A stretch of DNA of 64,000 bases from Acanthococcus lagerstroemiae (GCA_031841125.1 CM063106.1:15066001-15130000); one strand, 5' to 3'. Positions 1 through 14,224 are shown, counted from the stretch's first letter. Numbers and translations are program-made. Notes: generated by a model from the sequence alone, not told the origin.

Positions 1-3000
1 GTTAAAATGTGGCAGTTATTCTCCGTGACACCTTGTATATCAAGTTCACGTTGTAACGCCAAAAAATTTGGTTAGACACTGAAGTACAAACGCTTTTAAT
101 TAAGTTCTCTAGCGGGTAATGCCTTATTCACTTGAAAGAATTTAATAATTTTCTAAACCTTTTAATTCCTTCGTTCTAGAGTTAATATCATTTAATTAAG
201 CCAAGTATGCACGATTTTCATTTTTTAAAGTAAAGGAAGTACACAGTGCCCGTCACGATATACTATACACACCAACTACCTACTTTAACAAATTAAATGA
301 ATACTTCAGGTATGGTCCATAATAATTTAAAGCCATCGTATTAACAAGATTAGACATTATATTTCAATAACAGGTATTTTGAATATTTTCCGAATATAGC
401 TTCGCTCGTCAAGATGGTAGCCCACAACAAATTAATTAAATTTCGTCTTTAAAATCAATAGAGTATGTACGCTCTGCGGAGGAATAAAGCTCTTTCATTT
501 GAGTTTGCTAGAGCCATAACGAGAAACTTTACCGATCGCAAGTTACTTTTCGAAAGAAAAAAAGGAAATATCCTAACATTAAAAATCTTTTCTGAGTTCA
601 TAAAACATTCTTTTTATAAAATTAGATTTGCGGTTTCCATTTAAACGTATTAAAAACTTCCATAATTTCACCTCCCTTAACTGTAAATTTGAAGAAAGAA
701 AAAAAAGCTAAAAGATGCCCTTTAAATGTCTCACCGTCTTACATTTCTTAAATGTTTTCATTTCGCTGTTTTTCGCGTTTTTTCTCTCTTTTTAATGTTC
801 TTTTTCATTTAATTAAAAAAGAATTTCACGGCTTCTCAAACGAAAAGGAAAAATGTTATTTTTATTGTTATGGAAAATGAAAGAATGAAATATCTCATTT
901 CTCCGACGTATTTTCTAAAAAAAAAAAAATATGTTTTTTCTTTTAAATTAACTTTATCTTTTTCATTCAACGCCTCTTCCTTTTTTCTTTCTCCACAAAC
1001 ATTTTTTTTTTTTTTTTTGCATTTGGCGGTAAAAGTCAATGATTTTCTATTCGCATTTCGTGCCATTTTTTCGCACTCCTAGTTAGTTTATACGTATAAG
1101 CTTTTCATCCTCCGACATAAAAAACAACAAAAAAACAGTCGATTGCTTCTCCTTGCCAAAATTGACGAGGAAACACAAAATGAGAGAAAATCAAATTTCC
1201 CTCAATTTACAACTAACCGGGATTAGCATCCGCGTTGTTAGTTTATATGATATCATGACGGCGAGTAATAAAGGTAAAATTATTGTACTGTTTATAATTA
1301 GTCCAAGTATAAAAAGGGGAGAGAAAACGGCGTTAATGAATACACCCATAAAATGTTAGGGTTGGGTTACATTGACTGTGTTCGTTTTTAACGAAGGGAT
1401 GGCAATGATTATAATGTCAGGTTACTTCCAAGGTTCTAATTAAACTGGATGTCACATTCTCCTGCATAAAATATGTTTGAAAGAAAGGAATTTTTACGAA
1501 TACCAGGTCTTTTAATTCTCAATTGTATTTTTCCCTTAATTAAGTTTTGAAATTAAACTTTGTAAAACACTTATGAAAAATTTAAAAGAAAGAATGCACG
1601 TAATACATCGCGATAATTTGAAATTTTTAATTAATTTTACCACGTTCTTTCGCGTCAGGTTTTGTATCTGGATGAAATATTCAACGCTAAAAGTTCATGT
1701 GGGGTTGTTAAAAGAATATCAAAGATGTTTCGGTTTACAGTCTTTAATCAGTTTCCACGTCGTCGTTGTTTCAGCGAGAATTTTCCTCATTATTCCGGCA
1801 GCGAAAGCAGCCTTGGTTAAATAAAAACTAATTTATACAGGGCTGAGCTGACAAATTACCTTACGACGTGTAAAAGCATACGGCACCAGTGACAGCGAGC
1901 CTTATGAGAAAGGTAATTTTTGCTCGTATTCATAATCCAATATAGATTCATAATCGTATTTTATGTGCCCATGTAAGTAAATTTTAGAATAAATGAAGAT
2001 TTATTCGGTATCCGTAGTTGGACCCATTTTATATGAATTTATATAGGGAGAAACAGTCAACTTGCTTATTGTCCTTTCACAAAAAATGGAACAGGGGGAG
2101 AGGGAAGATAGATAAAAGTAGCTTGCCTCATTAAGATTTCTGAGGAAGGCCTTGCCCTGTTGGAAGTGCGTAAGTTAAATTTTGACAAAATAAAAACAGT
2201 TCTGGCTGAACATGACCTAGACAGCGTTCTTCCGATCTTCATTTCTATGGAAAAAAGTCTGTGCATTTTGCCCGTTCGAAAAAGAAAGAGTTCCACCACC
2301 TGTATGTGTCTTTCGTCGGGAAAATTCTGAGACTAGACTCTGTAGTAGGTCTGTTTAGGATAACAAGGAGGAAACTTCGAACCCTCTGTTATGTGTAAAA
2401 GTCCACTGATCATCGAGTAGGAATGTATTATTTTGTAAATATCTCCCGTGCATTAGAGCTGACTCTTCAAGTGAAATTGTAAGGTCTTTCGAATAACTCT
2501 GCCTTACAATGAGTTTCGAGTAATAACATTTCCATGTTGAGGAGTCTAGTTCTGAATCGAACACTCAGGCACTGACACTGAAGCCTTAGATTGAGATTTA
2601 ATCTCATAGCCGATCTGAGCTTCACTCTCATAGTTCATGACCTGGCTGCATATACAACTTAACCACATACAACGAGGATTTAAGGAATTAAATTTCAATA
2701 GCCTATGCCGTGTTTCGAGGAAAAAAAACAACAACAAAAACTGACGGTTTGTGAAACTGAACCTTTTCTGAAAGACCAGACTATTTACCGAATGAATTGA
2801 CTCACACACTTTAAGTCAACTTTTGAATAAAACCGTTGTTTTATTTCTACAATATAACCTTATACGTACAAATTGCCAACAAAAATGATCAACACTTTTT
2901 GTGAAAAAGCAGATTTTTCCAGAACAGTTACGCTCTGGTTCATTCAGTCAGTTTTCGCACCAAACACTCATGAGCTTTTGCACAAAACACAAAGCACTGA

Positions 3001-6000
3001 ACTTTAGTGTAGCTATTCAGCTGAGAGAAATTGTTTACATTCATAAAACTTCTGTACCTACTAAGTACATTATTTGTATCAAACATGTGTCTCCCTTCCA
3101 TCCCTCTCAAAATTATACTTTTATACAGAACCAAGCCATCACTAAAACATACATTTTTGTACCGAATATTCAATACACCTTTGTACAAAACAGTTTGCTC
3201 ATGGTTCACGTTTATACACAAAATATTGTTATGAAAAGAAACAGGTACTTAAATAACACTTCGATGAGAAACATCAAGAGTTCAGAATTCAGTTTGGCAC
3301 CCCGCCAGTTTAGCTGTCAATTAGCTACACCCTCATAATTTATGAACAGTAATGGTGGACGATGTTTTAGCGTCTGAGGTACTTTTTTCCCCAGCATGTC
3401 GTCACTTTTTGTACGGTCGAATCACGTCAGTACCAACTCGTTCCTTTCTATACTTCATTTCTAAGTAGACAGAGGTGTCGGAAAGAAATCATGATTGAGG
3501 AGAGGGTAGATCAAATAACTGATTCTCAACTTTTTTTTTTCTTTTTATGTTCTGTTAGAAATTTAAGCCCAGTTAAAGGGCGGCGAGTTAGAAACCGAGG
3601 GGTACAATCTGAATTATTCCAAAACAAGCGGGGATAACTTTATTTAGCACTGGAACACTGCACAATTTTTAATATAAACAGCCGGGAAGGGAACCATTAA
3701 GCAAGATTTTGAAAGGGTAAACTCTTGTTTCTTGGAGGATTAAAAAATTTGTTCTCCCTCGAACAGGGGCGCACCATCTTTCTAAAAAAAAGGATATAGA
3801 ATATCCTATTTTTTTTTTTTTTTTTTTTTAGCTTTCTGCTTCCCGTCAGATGATGATGTCTGATCCAACCCCGATTTAGGTCCTAAAATGAAAATTTTAT
3901 CCCTCGAATCGATGAAATAGACTTGGCTTTAAAAACTTTAAAAAAATACCGGAGTAAAGGTTTTTTTGGTCGTTGATTTTGAACAAAAGATTAGATTAGG
4001 TCAGATATCCTGATTTCAATCTTCAGAATTACAATTCACTTTTGAGAAGAAGGAAAATTGACTTGATGGGGTAAAATTGTCAAAATAGGGTTTTTTGGGG
4101 TTATTTAGTTGAATATCAAATCAAATTTTATATTCAGAGGATCACCATTTAAACTTCGCCATGAAAAAACGATATAAATTTATTATCATGTACTTTAAAA
4201 GGTGTCCCTTATTTTGCAACTTTGTCTCAGATCCTTCGGAATTGGACAAAGAAATCTCCCCCGAAAATTTCAGCTTGATTGGATAAAGGGAACACGACCT
4301 ATAAGTTTCCTCCCCTTATTATGGAAAAAAACACGGCGTCGCGACGTTTTTAAACTAGTTTTTTCTTCTTCTTCTTCTTCGGGATAAATGCTAAAAATAT
4401 TCGGACACAGAGGTCTCATAAATAGGGGTGGGAAGATAATTCAAATTAGGCGCCTAGAATTAAGGGGTCCAAGTGACCTTTCAAATTTCGAACCGTACTC
4501 GAATTCGCGCTACTGTGGAGGCACATATGCAACTGTGACGTCATTAACGCTCGATGGGCTGTTTTGTAGATACAATCGCCTATTGTTTCACTCGAAGACA
4601 TACCTACTCATCTGCTTCACTCGATTTTACACACAAGTCAATTTTACCTGCAGTTATCTCGAAAGTAGATTTTATTACTTAGACCCCTTTAATTGTAAGC
4701 GCCTCAAACATAATTTTGTTTGTTTCAACGATTTGAGTTGGTGGCTCCTGGGGGGGGGAGCTCCCAAATGAGGGGAGGGAGGGCTAAAAATGAAATTAAT
4801 TCGAAACTGGTGTTGATTTTCAGGTTTTCAAAGGCTAGTTCCCCAAACCCCTTCATCCCTATTTGCGCCAATGGGCAACCCATGGATGAAAAATCACGAT
4901 AATTTCACCTTACACAAGCTTCACAACCACGTTATTGAAGATAGAGCACAAAGTTGGACTAGATAAAAAAACTGATACAATATTTGAAATTATCAAACAG
5001 AAAATTAATTTTAATAGCGATCTCATTTTTATAGGTACTTAGGTAGTTGATTTAATTTTGCCGATTACAATTTCCCGTTTGATCTGTTGTCTGGGAAGTA
5101 GGGAGAAGTAAATTCATATTTTCTTCAAGTATTTGTATTCTACTTGCAACAAACTTTTTTCAACTGTGCGTGTTTTGATACTTCATTTAGTTAGTCAAGT
5201 TTATTCATTCAAAAAGAGTAAAATTTTTGTTTCAGTATCCAGATCGGAGATGGATCGAAAATCTAACAGAACATTCAGAGTCAGTGACCCAAGAAACTTT
5301 TAAATTTCAATAGCTTGTTCGATGTGTTCTCATATGTTTTATACAGCACTAGGGGAGTATACCGGATCGCCGCTCAACGTTAAAAGGAAGTTGATATAAT
5401 TTCCATGCAACCAGCAGACATTCACAAAAACATTATATATGCTATAAGTTTAGACTCAGTTTACTCAAAGCTCTGAAGTTACGTTACTAATATGCCCAGT
5501 GCCTTCAACTATCTCAACTCTAATGGGAAATGAAGTATTTTCGAGAAAGAAATAGAGGTAATCCATTCCGGTTTGAGGAGCAAAAGAAGTGTTCATTGTA
5601 TTTGCTCTGATACATACACGTTCCGTGATTGTAAAAGTTTTCATTTTCACATTTTCCTTCATTGAAATTGGAGGAGGAGGCACAGAATCATATTATAGCG
5701 TCTGTACTTCTACATGTGACAGAGCCTCTACAAGCTGACCTTCGCTGTAAGTATAAAAAAGCACCTATACATACTTTTTTTTTTCACCTAAACTGAACAG
5801 TTTAGTTCCTCTACCTAATTTTGTACAAAACATGAAAGCATTCTACTCATCATGTTAATTTAGGTAAAACATAATGGAGCAGTGCGGGGGTTGGATTGCT
5901 GACCAGAATACTAACTAGAAAAACAAAACTATTTTCACTATTTCTGGAGGTTTCATTAAACTGTACCTAACTATCGCATTCGGAAAATGAGCGATAATCA

Positions 6001-9000
6001 AATACATCACGTAAAAAGTACGCTCATTAGCAGAACGTGTAAGCGAAATAAATGGAACGCTTCGAACAATTTACACAGAGTCTTAATGAATGGAATTGTA
6101 AGAGTCAATATCCGACTGTAATGCGGTGGCGCAAGGGGGATCATACTGGGCTGATAAGTATCAACGTACCTAATACTAATTATTTTTCCCCTAGTATATT
6201 TATCTTATTTTATTTTATTTTTTTTTTTTTGGGGGGGGGGAGCTTTTACGTGAAATGGAAAGGGGAGTGCTAAGTTTCCAAGCACCCATTACCCCTCATT
6301 TGGACCTGTGAATGGAACAGGAAAAACTGCCATTTCTTATACCTATTGATTACAGCCCTCGTCCACAAATAACTGGAATATATTATCAAGTTCGGATTAT
6401 TTTCTTAATTACTGTCTGCGTTCGGGGACATTAAACATTATGGAGAGAAAGGGAGGGGGTGGCTCGACCCTATTAGCAGATCAAGACCATTATTGAGCCA
6501 CCAATCAGAAATATGCATTTCGTTATTATTTTCTAACCAAGCACCATCGTTCACTCCTATTTCAATTTTTTTTTCTTCTTCAACTTTTCATATCCTTATC
6601 ATTGTTATCACTCACCATAATTTCATTTTTGACTGTAATTAAACGAGAATAATTTCAAAGATATTTTATTTTGATCATTGGATTGAATAAAAATAAAAAC
6701 AATAAAATTGAAAATGTCTTAAAATAAATGATCAGTAACATGACAACAGAGAAACATTCCCTCTAAAATTACTTAAAAAAGGTTTAAAAAAAAAACAAAA
6801 AAACTCACTGATTCAAGTTTGTTGTGAGGATACGATTTGGCCCTGTGAGGTCATTTTTTTTACTATACCCAACTACCAGTAAAAATGTGTAAAATATTGC
6901 GGGCTCGGCCGCCACTACTTTAAAATGCAGTTTTTATTGCTTTTCTTGTTCACTAAGCAACTGCAATAGTTGAAGCGGAAGTTTTTGTTTGATTTTTTAG
7001 ATTAAGAAGGAGAATAAATTACGCAGTCGTCAACACATCTGTTACTTTTGGGCTCATGATTTTCGACGAGTTCGACTATTCTCTTTTTTTCTTTTTCGCT
7101 GCTATACGTTCAAGAAATTATCCGCTGCTCTTCTTTCTAGGCTGATGAATTCGTTCAGAGTATAATCATGTTTCATTAAAAAAAACCTTTGGCAGCATGC
7201 AGCTTCAGGAATAAATCTTGTTTGTCTATTGTCTCTATTAGCGTTAGGTATGATTTACAAGCGCATTTTCAAACTTTATAATTCTTTCTTCTTGCATAAC
7301 AATATCTAGAGAAAAATCATCTTGATTTTGAGAGCAGTATAGTTCAGCAATAGACTGGATGTGTTAATAGACATTATTTCTCATAACACAATGGATACAA
7401 TATGGCATACATAGATTTACGTACCGACACATATCTTGCATGGTGTGCATTTGTCATGACAATTTTGAATGTTGTAAGATGTTTTTACCGCGGTTACTTC
7501 GTATAAGTACATTTCTTCGGCTACTTGATGGAATTTTCCAAGTAGATAGTGATGTTTTTTTCAATTTTCCTATTGTCAGTCTCCTTACTCTGTGTATGTG
7601 TTCTTGGAATTTTGTTTGACTTCGCAGTATGTTTATTTTTTGCTTGTTTAATAAACTGTGAAAAAATCCGTTTCCAAACCTTCGAAACGCGTTGATACAA
7701 TTATCCATACGTATATTTTTTCTACCATAATTGAGGTAAGTAGAAGTACTTTATCAATGTATATCTACGAATAGATTCTAAATAGGTACCTACATGTTTG
7801 TATTAATGCCGGTAGCTTTTTCATAACAGTATGCCCATTCAGCTATACTTGATTCATATAACATTCTTTGAAATAGGAATACCAAATTCTTTAGCATCTT
7901 CATCGTAATTTAATTTGTGCAGAAATGCTTCTGCCATTTATCACAACTGGTGGTGGATTATATGTGTAGCCTCAACATTTTATACATTAGTGACTTTTTA
8001 TCTAACAAATTATCCCGATCATTCTTCACTTTGCTTTGGATTACCTCCTCCATCTTTGGTTAACGGGCTAGGAGCACACAAGCCTGGTTTGAGCCGGACC
8101 CATTAGAGTAAATCGCAAGCGTTGTAAAATGCTGAATCATTTTGTCAGACAAATACTTCAGTAGCAATCCATCCTACATCCGGATCAGTTTCAACTTTTT
8201 CGAAAAGAGTAGTCCAAGTTTTTATATCTTTCTTTGATGAAAAATAAAAAATGCATGGAAATTCGTCACCATTTTCATCAACAACTATATATTATGATCA
8301 TCAAGTTAATGTCATCATATTCGTTGATTCTGTGAGTGGTATCCATTAAAGCAGAGGTAGGTAATGTGTACAATAACTACCAGTTTTATACATTAACTTA
8401 ACGGAGCAGGTAATGTAGATGATTTAAGGGAATTATGTACTTTACCTAGTTATTCCGTACTACTATCAATGGCGGCGAACTATTGTGTAAAATTCGCATC
8501 ATGTTTTTACCTTACCAAAGTGAATAAGCAACCTGGTATGCGTATTACAATGGAGATAAAAAATGCTGCAGGAATCCTCCTCATTCTAGTAACATACTGA
8601 TTCCTTTTACAGCTGTTTCAGTGTTAGGTACCTTATCCGTTCATCTTTTTCATCTAAAATGGGGGGAAAAAAAAAAAGTGAAATGAATTTGAAATTTGAC
8701 GATGCTATACAAAACTGTAGCAAGAATCACAATACTGTGCGTTATTAACAACAAAAATGTATGCTAAGTATATTCGGAAAATTAAAATTTCGAAAAGTGG
8801 TGCGAAGAAAAGTGGTTATACTTGTGTTTTCAAAATAACAGACGACAATGTCTTCAAGTTGGGTACTCGCAACTGAAACAGTTGTATACCAGAGCTCAGT
8901 TTCAGTTATGCCATGTATGCCATGAACGTTTCCTGACTGTCGCCGACGTTTCTTCCAATGCGCCTCAGGCTTCCATTCATGCAGTAGGCTCAGCTTAGGC

Positions 9001-9211
9001 CCTTGGTAATAGGCAGGGATTCATCCAATGCGGCTGCATTAAAAAAAAAAAAAAGTAACATTAAAAGGTGCTTCTGCTTTAAACAGGGAGTATTGAGTAA
9101 TTCGAAGTGTCACAATTCGAGTTCTTTTGCTGCAATAAATGAAATTTTTTTTAGTTATATTAGAGGCGGCTTATGACATCTTTGGTCCATTTCAAACGAA
9201 AATATTATTTG
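1..9211. other. Intergenic, no recognisable gene
   Basis: AT-rich DNA with many A/T runs (for example near 915, 1005, 3530, 3810 and 6215) and short G runs near 4751 and 6231. The open frames here are short, skewed in composition and show no domain or convincing splice pattern. A degenerate short repeat lies at 2890-3235. A CTT microsatellite lies near 4367. The first 45 bases contain a sequence like the terminus of the AAGGTGTC element at 35797, so a transposon end may be cut by the window edge. I see nothing else. Confidence 0.5.
2890..3235. repeat. Degenerate short repeat around TTTGTACAAAAC
   Basis: Variants of TTTGTACAAAAC recur about nine times at irregular 25-45 base spacing, for example near 2953, 2975, 3070, 3118, 3155, 3180 and 3209. 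The core is palindromic, so open frames appear on both strands. It looks like a decayed tandem array rather than coding sequence. Confidence 0.35.
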
Positions 9212-9441
9212 TATAGTCTGTTCCAAAGTTCCAAATACGATTCTCAATAACTCATAGACGTATGGTGGTATCACAGGAGAAAAGAGAAAGTAAGAAATTC
9301 ACACTGAACTCGTTTAGGACGCAGCGCATAAGTCAAGGTTGCCGATCTGAGATTGGTTGCGAAATCAATTCGTAAACGCATTAGTCTGCGATCTGTCTTG
9401 GAGTTATTGACACTTTTATTGGGAAATTGGAACAGACTATA
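9212..9441. mobile_element. MITE with imperfect 44-bp inverted ends
   Basis: The left end reads TATAGTCTGTTCCAA and continues to CAATAACTC near 9250. The right end near 9397-9441 is its imperfect complement and finishes TTGGAACAGACTATA. The terminal TATA fits a TA target duplication as used by Tc1/mariner-type elements. At 230 bp with no coding capacity it would be non-autonomous. Confidence 0.6.
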
Positions 9442-10343
9442 GCATTCAATTATTCAATGTACACGAGGAAGGAGGAAGTACAATTTCTTATACTTACCAT
9501 TTCCAACTTCAGATGAATTTTGTACTTGAACAGTTCGCTACGCGGGATTGTATAGATCTATAGAATATAGAATTACTAGTTAATAATGACACATAGAAAA
9601 GATTTTTTGAATTTTATACTTTACGCAAAACAGCTTATGTTACTGTACAGCTACGTACATTCTCTAGTTTTATCGTACACATACACGTTACCTGCATCGA
9701 AGACATTCAGGGTAACGTCAATAAACAGATCGCGCATACAATATTTACGCATTAATATCTGACAATTTAGGGAGCACGAAAATTGACCGCAGGCTGACAA
9801 ATTCACCGCGGGGAATTTTATCCCTTTATTTTATACCGCGTAAAAAGTAAAATAGTTTGATATACAGATAAGAGAATCCGAGGTACCGGCCTACACTATT
9901 AGCAGAGAACAGGTTGTATCTATCATTTCTTTCGCAATATCTTGTCGCATATTTCGTACAGGTCAAGTTTCAATAGAGTTCGCGAATCGTTTATATTTGT
10001 AGTTAGCATTTATTTGTTCATAATCCCTCTTGAATTTGTTCGTTCTGAAAAAAAAAAAAAAAAAGCCTTGAAATTAGTACATGATGGTTTCCTATTTTAT
10101 AAATATCGCATAACTGACGATGGGGCAACCCAACGGGTTTGTGTACACCACCGCGGGGAAACAGTTAATTATTCTCGTCCACTTTTGACGATGCTCCCAG
10201 CTGATTTGGAAGACGAGTAAGCTAACCTCCTCATCGTGGTGTCTTCTGGGTAGAAAACAAAATGGGATGTCACCTGAGGTCAATTTTCATCTGCGGCTAA
10301 TTATTCGCAGTCAATATTCTGCGGGCAATTTTCATGGACCCAA
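9442..10343. other. Intergenic, nothing recognised
   Basis: AT-rich DNA with an A run near 10050. No gene, RNA or bounded repeat is apparent. Confidence 0.4.
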
Positions 10344-10351
10344 CATTTTAA

Positions 10352-10729
10352 CAGCGGGGACAGCCTAGATTTTTTTGAGGTGTAGCAAAACCCCATTTTG
10401 ACGAGAGTAAAAAATTGATGATTTTTCGGGGTGTAGCAATAATTTCAAGGTAATTTCAGAGGCTCCTATTACCAAAATCACCCCTCCCCTCCCCCCCCCC
10501 CAAAAAAAAGAAGAAAAGTTGTTCTTCTACGCAAAAATTCTCTACTTATTTTACTACAACTGCAAGACCTGTCTGTACTCCGTCCTCTTAGATGAAGATA
10601 ATTTTGGATTAAAAAGTTCTGAAGAAAGGGAGATTTTTCGGGGTGTAGCAAACGTTTTCCCGAGGTGTAGCAAGCTGTTTTGGGGTGTAGCAAGTTGCTA
10701 CACACGCTATACAAAGGCTGCCACCGCTG
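10352..10729. mobile_element. hAT-type MITE with 8-bp TSD
   Basis: The element begins CAGCGGGGACAGCC and ends GGCTGCCACCGCTG. It is flanked on both sides by the same 8 bases, CATTTTAA (10344-10351 and 10730-10737). An 8-bp duplication and a CAG start are typical of hAT transposons. The motif GGGGTGTAGCAA recurs inside, near 10425, 10640, 10664 and 10681, and a C run followed by an A run lies near 10490. No transposase remains. Confidence 0.75.
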
Positions 10730-10737
10730 CATTTTAA

Positions 10738-12052
10738 TCATGAATGTTCTGATGAAATCCTGTATTATTGTTCGTAATCAATCTTAATGGTTTTTCGTTA
10801 AAATCTGGTTGAAAGCCGTCTGAAAATCAAAATTTTACCGTTTAATGAGTGCGTATAGTCTATCCGAGTTAAGAACGTCGCATCAGACGCACAATGGACA
10901 ATTCGGTAAGCTGCGGGGAAAGGAGATTGTGTGTGTTCATATTGAACATGTAGTAGTACCGCAAAGACAAATAATATCCGTTTCACCGTGAAACAAACGA
11001 AAATATTGGCCACGGTTGTGCGTTACATCTTTTATTTTTGTGATAAATAAACTGAAAACTGTCCACATTATCCATTCAAAAAAGTGAACGACTTTGCGCA
11101 TTGCTGAATCCTGCGAACGCTTTGATGTGATGTGGTTAGCATATTGAGGGACGTTCCTCAACTCGGATGGACTAACAGCATCTCAGTAATCATAACATTG
11201 ATAACTGATAAGATTGCCATAAACCATAAACATCCGACAGATGTCAGGTACTTTGCTGTTGAACCTTAGGAAGTCCAAATTTAAAAAAACTACACCTCTT
11301 TCTGCTGATTTTTCTTTTTGCAACAAAGTAAGAATCATTTTCCCAATAACTCAATATTTAAGTAACCGTTTGGTATCTCAAAAACTAAGAACGTTAGAGC
11401 AACAATTTTTCTTTTGTTAGGTAAGTGTAAATCTTTTCTATCACATCAGTCTACCAGAGTTCAAAACGCGTGACCTAACATTCCAAAACTGCCAAATTAT
11501 GGTCAAAGTTCCATCTTCGTCTGCGTAACCACTGATGGATTTTTCTTAAAAATGCGTCGCACAGACAGATATTTCTAATAAAAAATTTATGCGAAATATT
11601 TTTCTCAAAGAGATATGTTGTGCAAGTCATCTAAGGGCGCTAACCAAAATTTTGACTTCTTAAGAGGTTGAAGTTGTGTAACCACTTTCATTCCTTCGTA
11701 GTTGCTCATATTTTGCCATGCTCAGTGTGGGTAACATTTGTTGCCGAAAAAAGTAGAAACCCTGAATCCTTATACTAAGAAGGATGTTATGTATCGTGCA
11801 TAAAATAATTCCCAAAAATTTTGAAATTAATAAGGTTATGCATAATGCTCTTTCACTGAAAATCGACCTTCCGCACTCTAAATTTTCCTTCGTAGACTAT
11901 ACTAACAAACTGTGAAGTAATTATCACAAGTATTGAATAACCGCATATTTGTAGCAAGCCAACACTGTAGAATATATCAACGTGCTCCGTATTCAATTTT
12001 TTCGCACTGCTGGCTGACTACTATCAATTTATACACACGATTTTTTTCCTTC
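10738..12052. other. Intergenic, nothing recognised
   Basis: AT-rich DNA. Overlapping open frames on the minus strand near 10800-11160 have no domain and look like chance frames. Confidence 0.4.
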
Positions 12053-12060
12053 GTCGTATC

Positions 12061-12272
12061 CAGGGACGCACTGAAGAATTTTTCGGAGGGGGGGGGGGGG
12101 TTTGGAAGTCCCAATTGATTTAACTCAAAATTCCCAAGTATCAAAGCAAAAAACACGCTTTCCTTTTGACTTGTTGGATCTAAAATGGTAAATTTTTCCA
12201 ACTGCTGAGTCAAAAATTTCCTATGGGAGGGGGGGGGGGAGGATCCCACTCCTCCCTATCAGTAGGTCCCTG
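12061..12272. mobile_element. hAT-type MITE with 8-bp TSD
   Basis: The element starts CAGGGACGCACTGA and ends AGTAGGTCCCTG. GTCGTATC flanks both sides (12053-12060 and 12273-12280). Long G runs sit just inside both ends, near 12090 and 12230. It is clearly related to the element at 25937, sharing the start, the G runs and an inner stretch containing CTCAAAATTCCCAAGTAT. It is non-coding. Confidence 0.82.
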
Positions 12273-12280
12273 GTCGTATC

Positions 12281-13213
12281 CGAGTGAAGTTTAAATAGAC
12301 GACAAAGGAACTGTAACAAACAACGAAGGAATAATATTAATTTTCATCAACGTCTTTAAATCAATCAGGCAATCCTCAAAGACACGGTCATATTGATGCT
12401 TAATGTTCATCGTGTCTCTGAAAAATAAAATAAAATTTCACGGACGAAAGAATAGGTGGAACATCCCTTTGTTGTTTACAAACATTTCTTTGCCGTCTTC
12501 AAAAATTCCTTCGTCTACAAAAATTCCTTCATCGTTTACAACTTGTATCTCCCAGGGGGTGGTAGATTGTTGAAACTCATACATGCCTTAAGGTGCATAT
12601 AATTACACATTTCATGGGGGAAAAAAAACTATTTATTTTTTTTTAACTTTAAAACTATGAGTTATTGGGAGAATTACCCAATAATCACTACCTTACTTAT
12701 GATTATTGTGACAAACAGTAGAAGAAGTATGTAGTTTGTAGGTACAATTTGGTGTTTGCATTACAAGTTTTAAGTTGCAACCAGCAGTACTGTAACAAAT
12801 GTGTTCCGAGAACGACCTAAAATTACTCTTTCAATGGGTCCCTTTTCTAGAACATGATATTATAAAATGTTGAAATGAACAACTGTTCTTCCATTCAGGT
12901 CACTCACACTCAAAGAATCACTAAAACAAGGTGTAAAATCTGCTACAGGCATATATAAGATTTGATCACGACATGAAGTATACAGTATATTCAATAATAC
13001 AAAATTTAAAGTTAGTAAGTTTTCCAACTTATTATTATACAATAATTTATTATTGATTATCAATTGTTTTCATTTTCTCAGCGCTAAACAAAAGGATATA
13101 GTAGTAAGTGTAATACAGATACTGTTTATTAATCCATTAGAGGGTATATAATGTTAGATATGATCTATTTGAGATTATTCCCTAACTAGTACAAAGAGGG
13201 GAATCATCACTAT
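12281..13213. other. Intergenic flank of the ankyrin locus
   Basis: AT-rich DNA with a palindromic AATAATTTATTATT-like stretch near 13030-13060. No gene is recognised. It lies 3' of the ankyrin pseudogene, which reads on the minus strand. Confidence 0.4.
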
Positions 13214-14224
13214 CTAGAATCCCTGCGCTTTCAGTAGCTGATAGGCTACCTTGGTATGACCATTTTTTAATGCCACCTCACGAGGGGTGTAATGAGAAAT
13301 CTGATTTCTTTCATTAACTAAAATCCCTGGAGCTTTTAGTAGCTCATTGACTACCTTGTCGTGACCATATTCTGATGCCACATAAAGAGAGGTACGACCA
13401 TAACGACTGCTTTCATTAACATTAATTCCTGGAGCTTTCACTAGCTGTTTGACTACCTTGTCATAACCATTTTCTGATGCCACAAAAAGAGGGGTGTAAT
13501 GATGAATCTGATCTCTTTCATTAACTAAAATCCCTGGAGCTTTTAGTAGCTCATTGACTACCTTGTTGTAACCACATTCTGATGCCACATAAAGAGAGGT
13601 ACGACCACAACGACCTCTTTCATTAACATTAATTCCTGGAGCTTTCACTAGCTCTTTGACTACCTTGTCATAACCTTTTTATGATGCCACCCAAATAGGG
13701 GTAAGATAGTACATGTCTTTTTCATTAACTAAAATTCCTGGAGCTTTAAGTAGCTCTTTGACTACTTCTATATGACCATTGTTTGATGCTAAATGAAGTG
13801 GGGTTCTCCTAAATTCTCCTTCAATATTCACATTAATCCTGTTTTTAAGGCAAGCTAGTAAATTTTTGACCATCAAAGGATTATTCTTCAATACTGCCAA
13901 ATGAAGGGCACTATAACCTTCATAATTGAGCATATTTACTGGAGCATTATACATTAACTGTAACATACATTCTGTGTAGGCTTGATTACATTTACTACAC
14001 GAATGATCAGAATCAGAATGATCAAATATAAACTGATGAAGTACATTATTTCCTGGATTGTGCCCTGCTAGAAAAGACAAGGTTTGTAGCAATTGAGGAC
14101 TAGCATTAGGGGATCTATTACTAAAATTGGACATACTATACCTAATTGTTTTCTTATTACAAGATAGTAAAAGGAATATTATTTTATATACTGATAATGA
14201 ATTAAATATACAATTAAACCTCAT
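13214..14224 (-). pseudogene. Ankyrin-repeat protein gene, copy 1, broken by an in-frame stop
   Basis: The minus-strand frame opens at 14224 (or at a second ATG at 14134) and reads ankyrin repeats of about 33-34 residues, with motifs such as TPLHLASNNGHIEVVKELL and LLKAPGILVNE. It hits TAA near 13679 within the repeat block. The same frame continues directly beyond, reading KGYDKVVKEL, to a natural stop at 13214. Sister repeats have SE(N/K)GYDKVV there, so one GAA-to-TAA change explains the break. About seven or eight repeats can be seen in total. The longer start adds a short hydrophobic N-terminus. The gene is intronless. Ankyrin repeats bind proteins and no other domain is visible, so the function is unknown. 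Readthrough cannot be excluded, but a pseudogene is likelier. Confidence 0.7.

Noticed and set aside
836..1082. Overlapping open frames on both strands
   Set aside because: Driven by A and T runs (poly-Lys/poly-Phe); no domain or splice context.
2355..2809. Two overlapping minus-strand frames
   Set aside because: Ordinary chance frames in AT-rich DNA with no motif.
5465..5683. 72-codon minus-strand frame that could be an exon
   Set aside because: Reads like normal protein, but there is no neighbouring exon, no domain and no duplicate to support it.
13214..14224. Ankyrin gene as a bacterial or viral transfer
   Set aside because: Ankyrin repeats with this spacing occur in insects too; composition matches the surroundings, so transfer cannot be argued from sequence alone.
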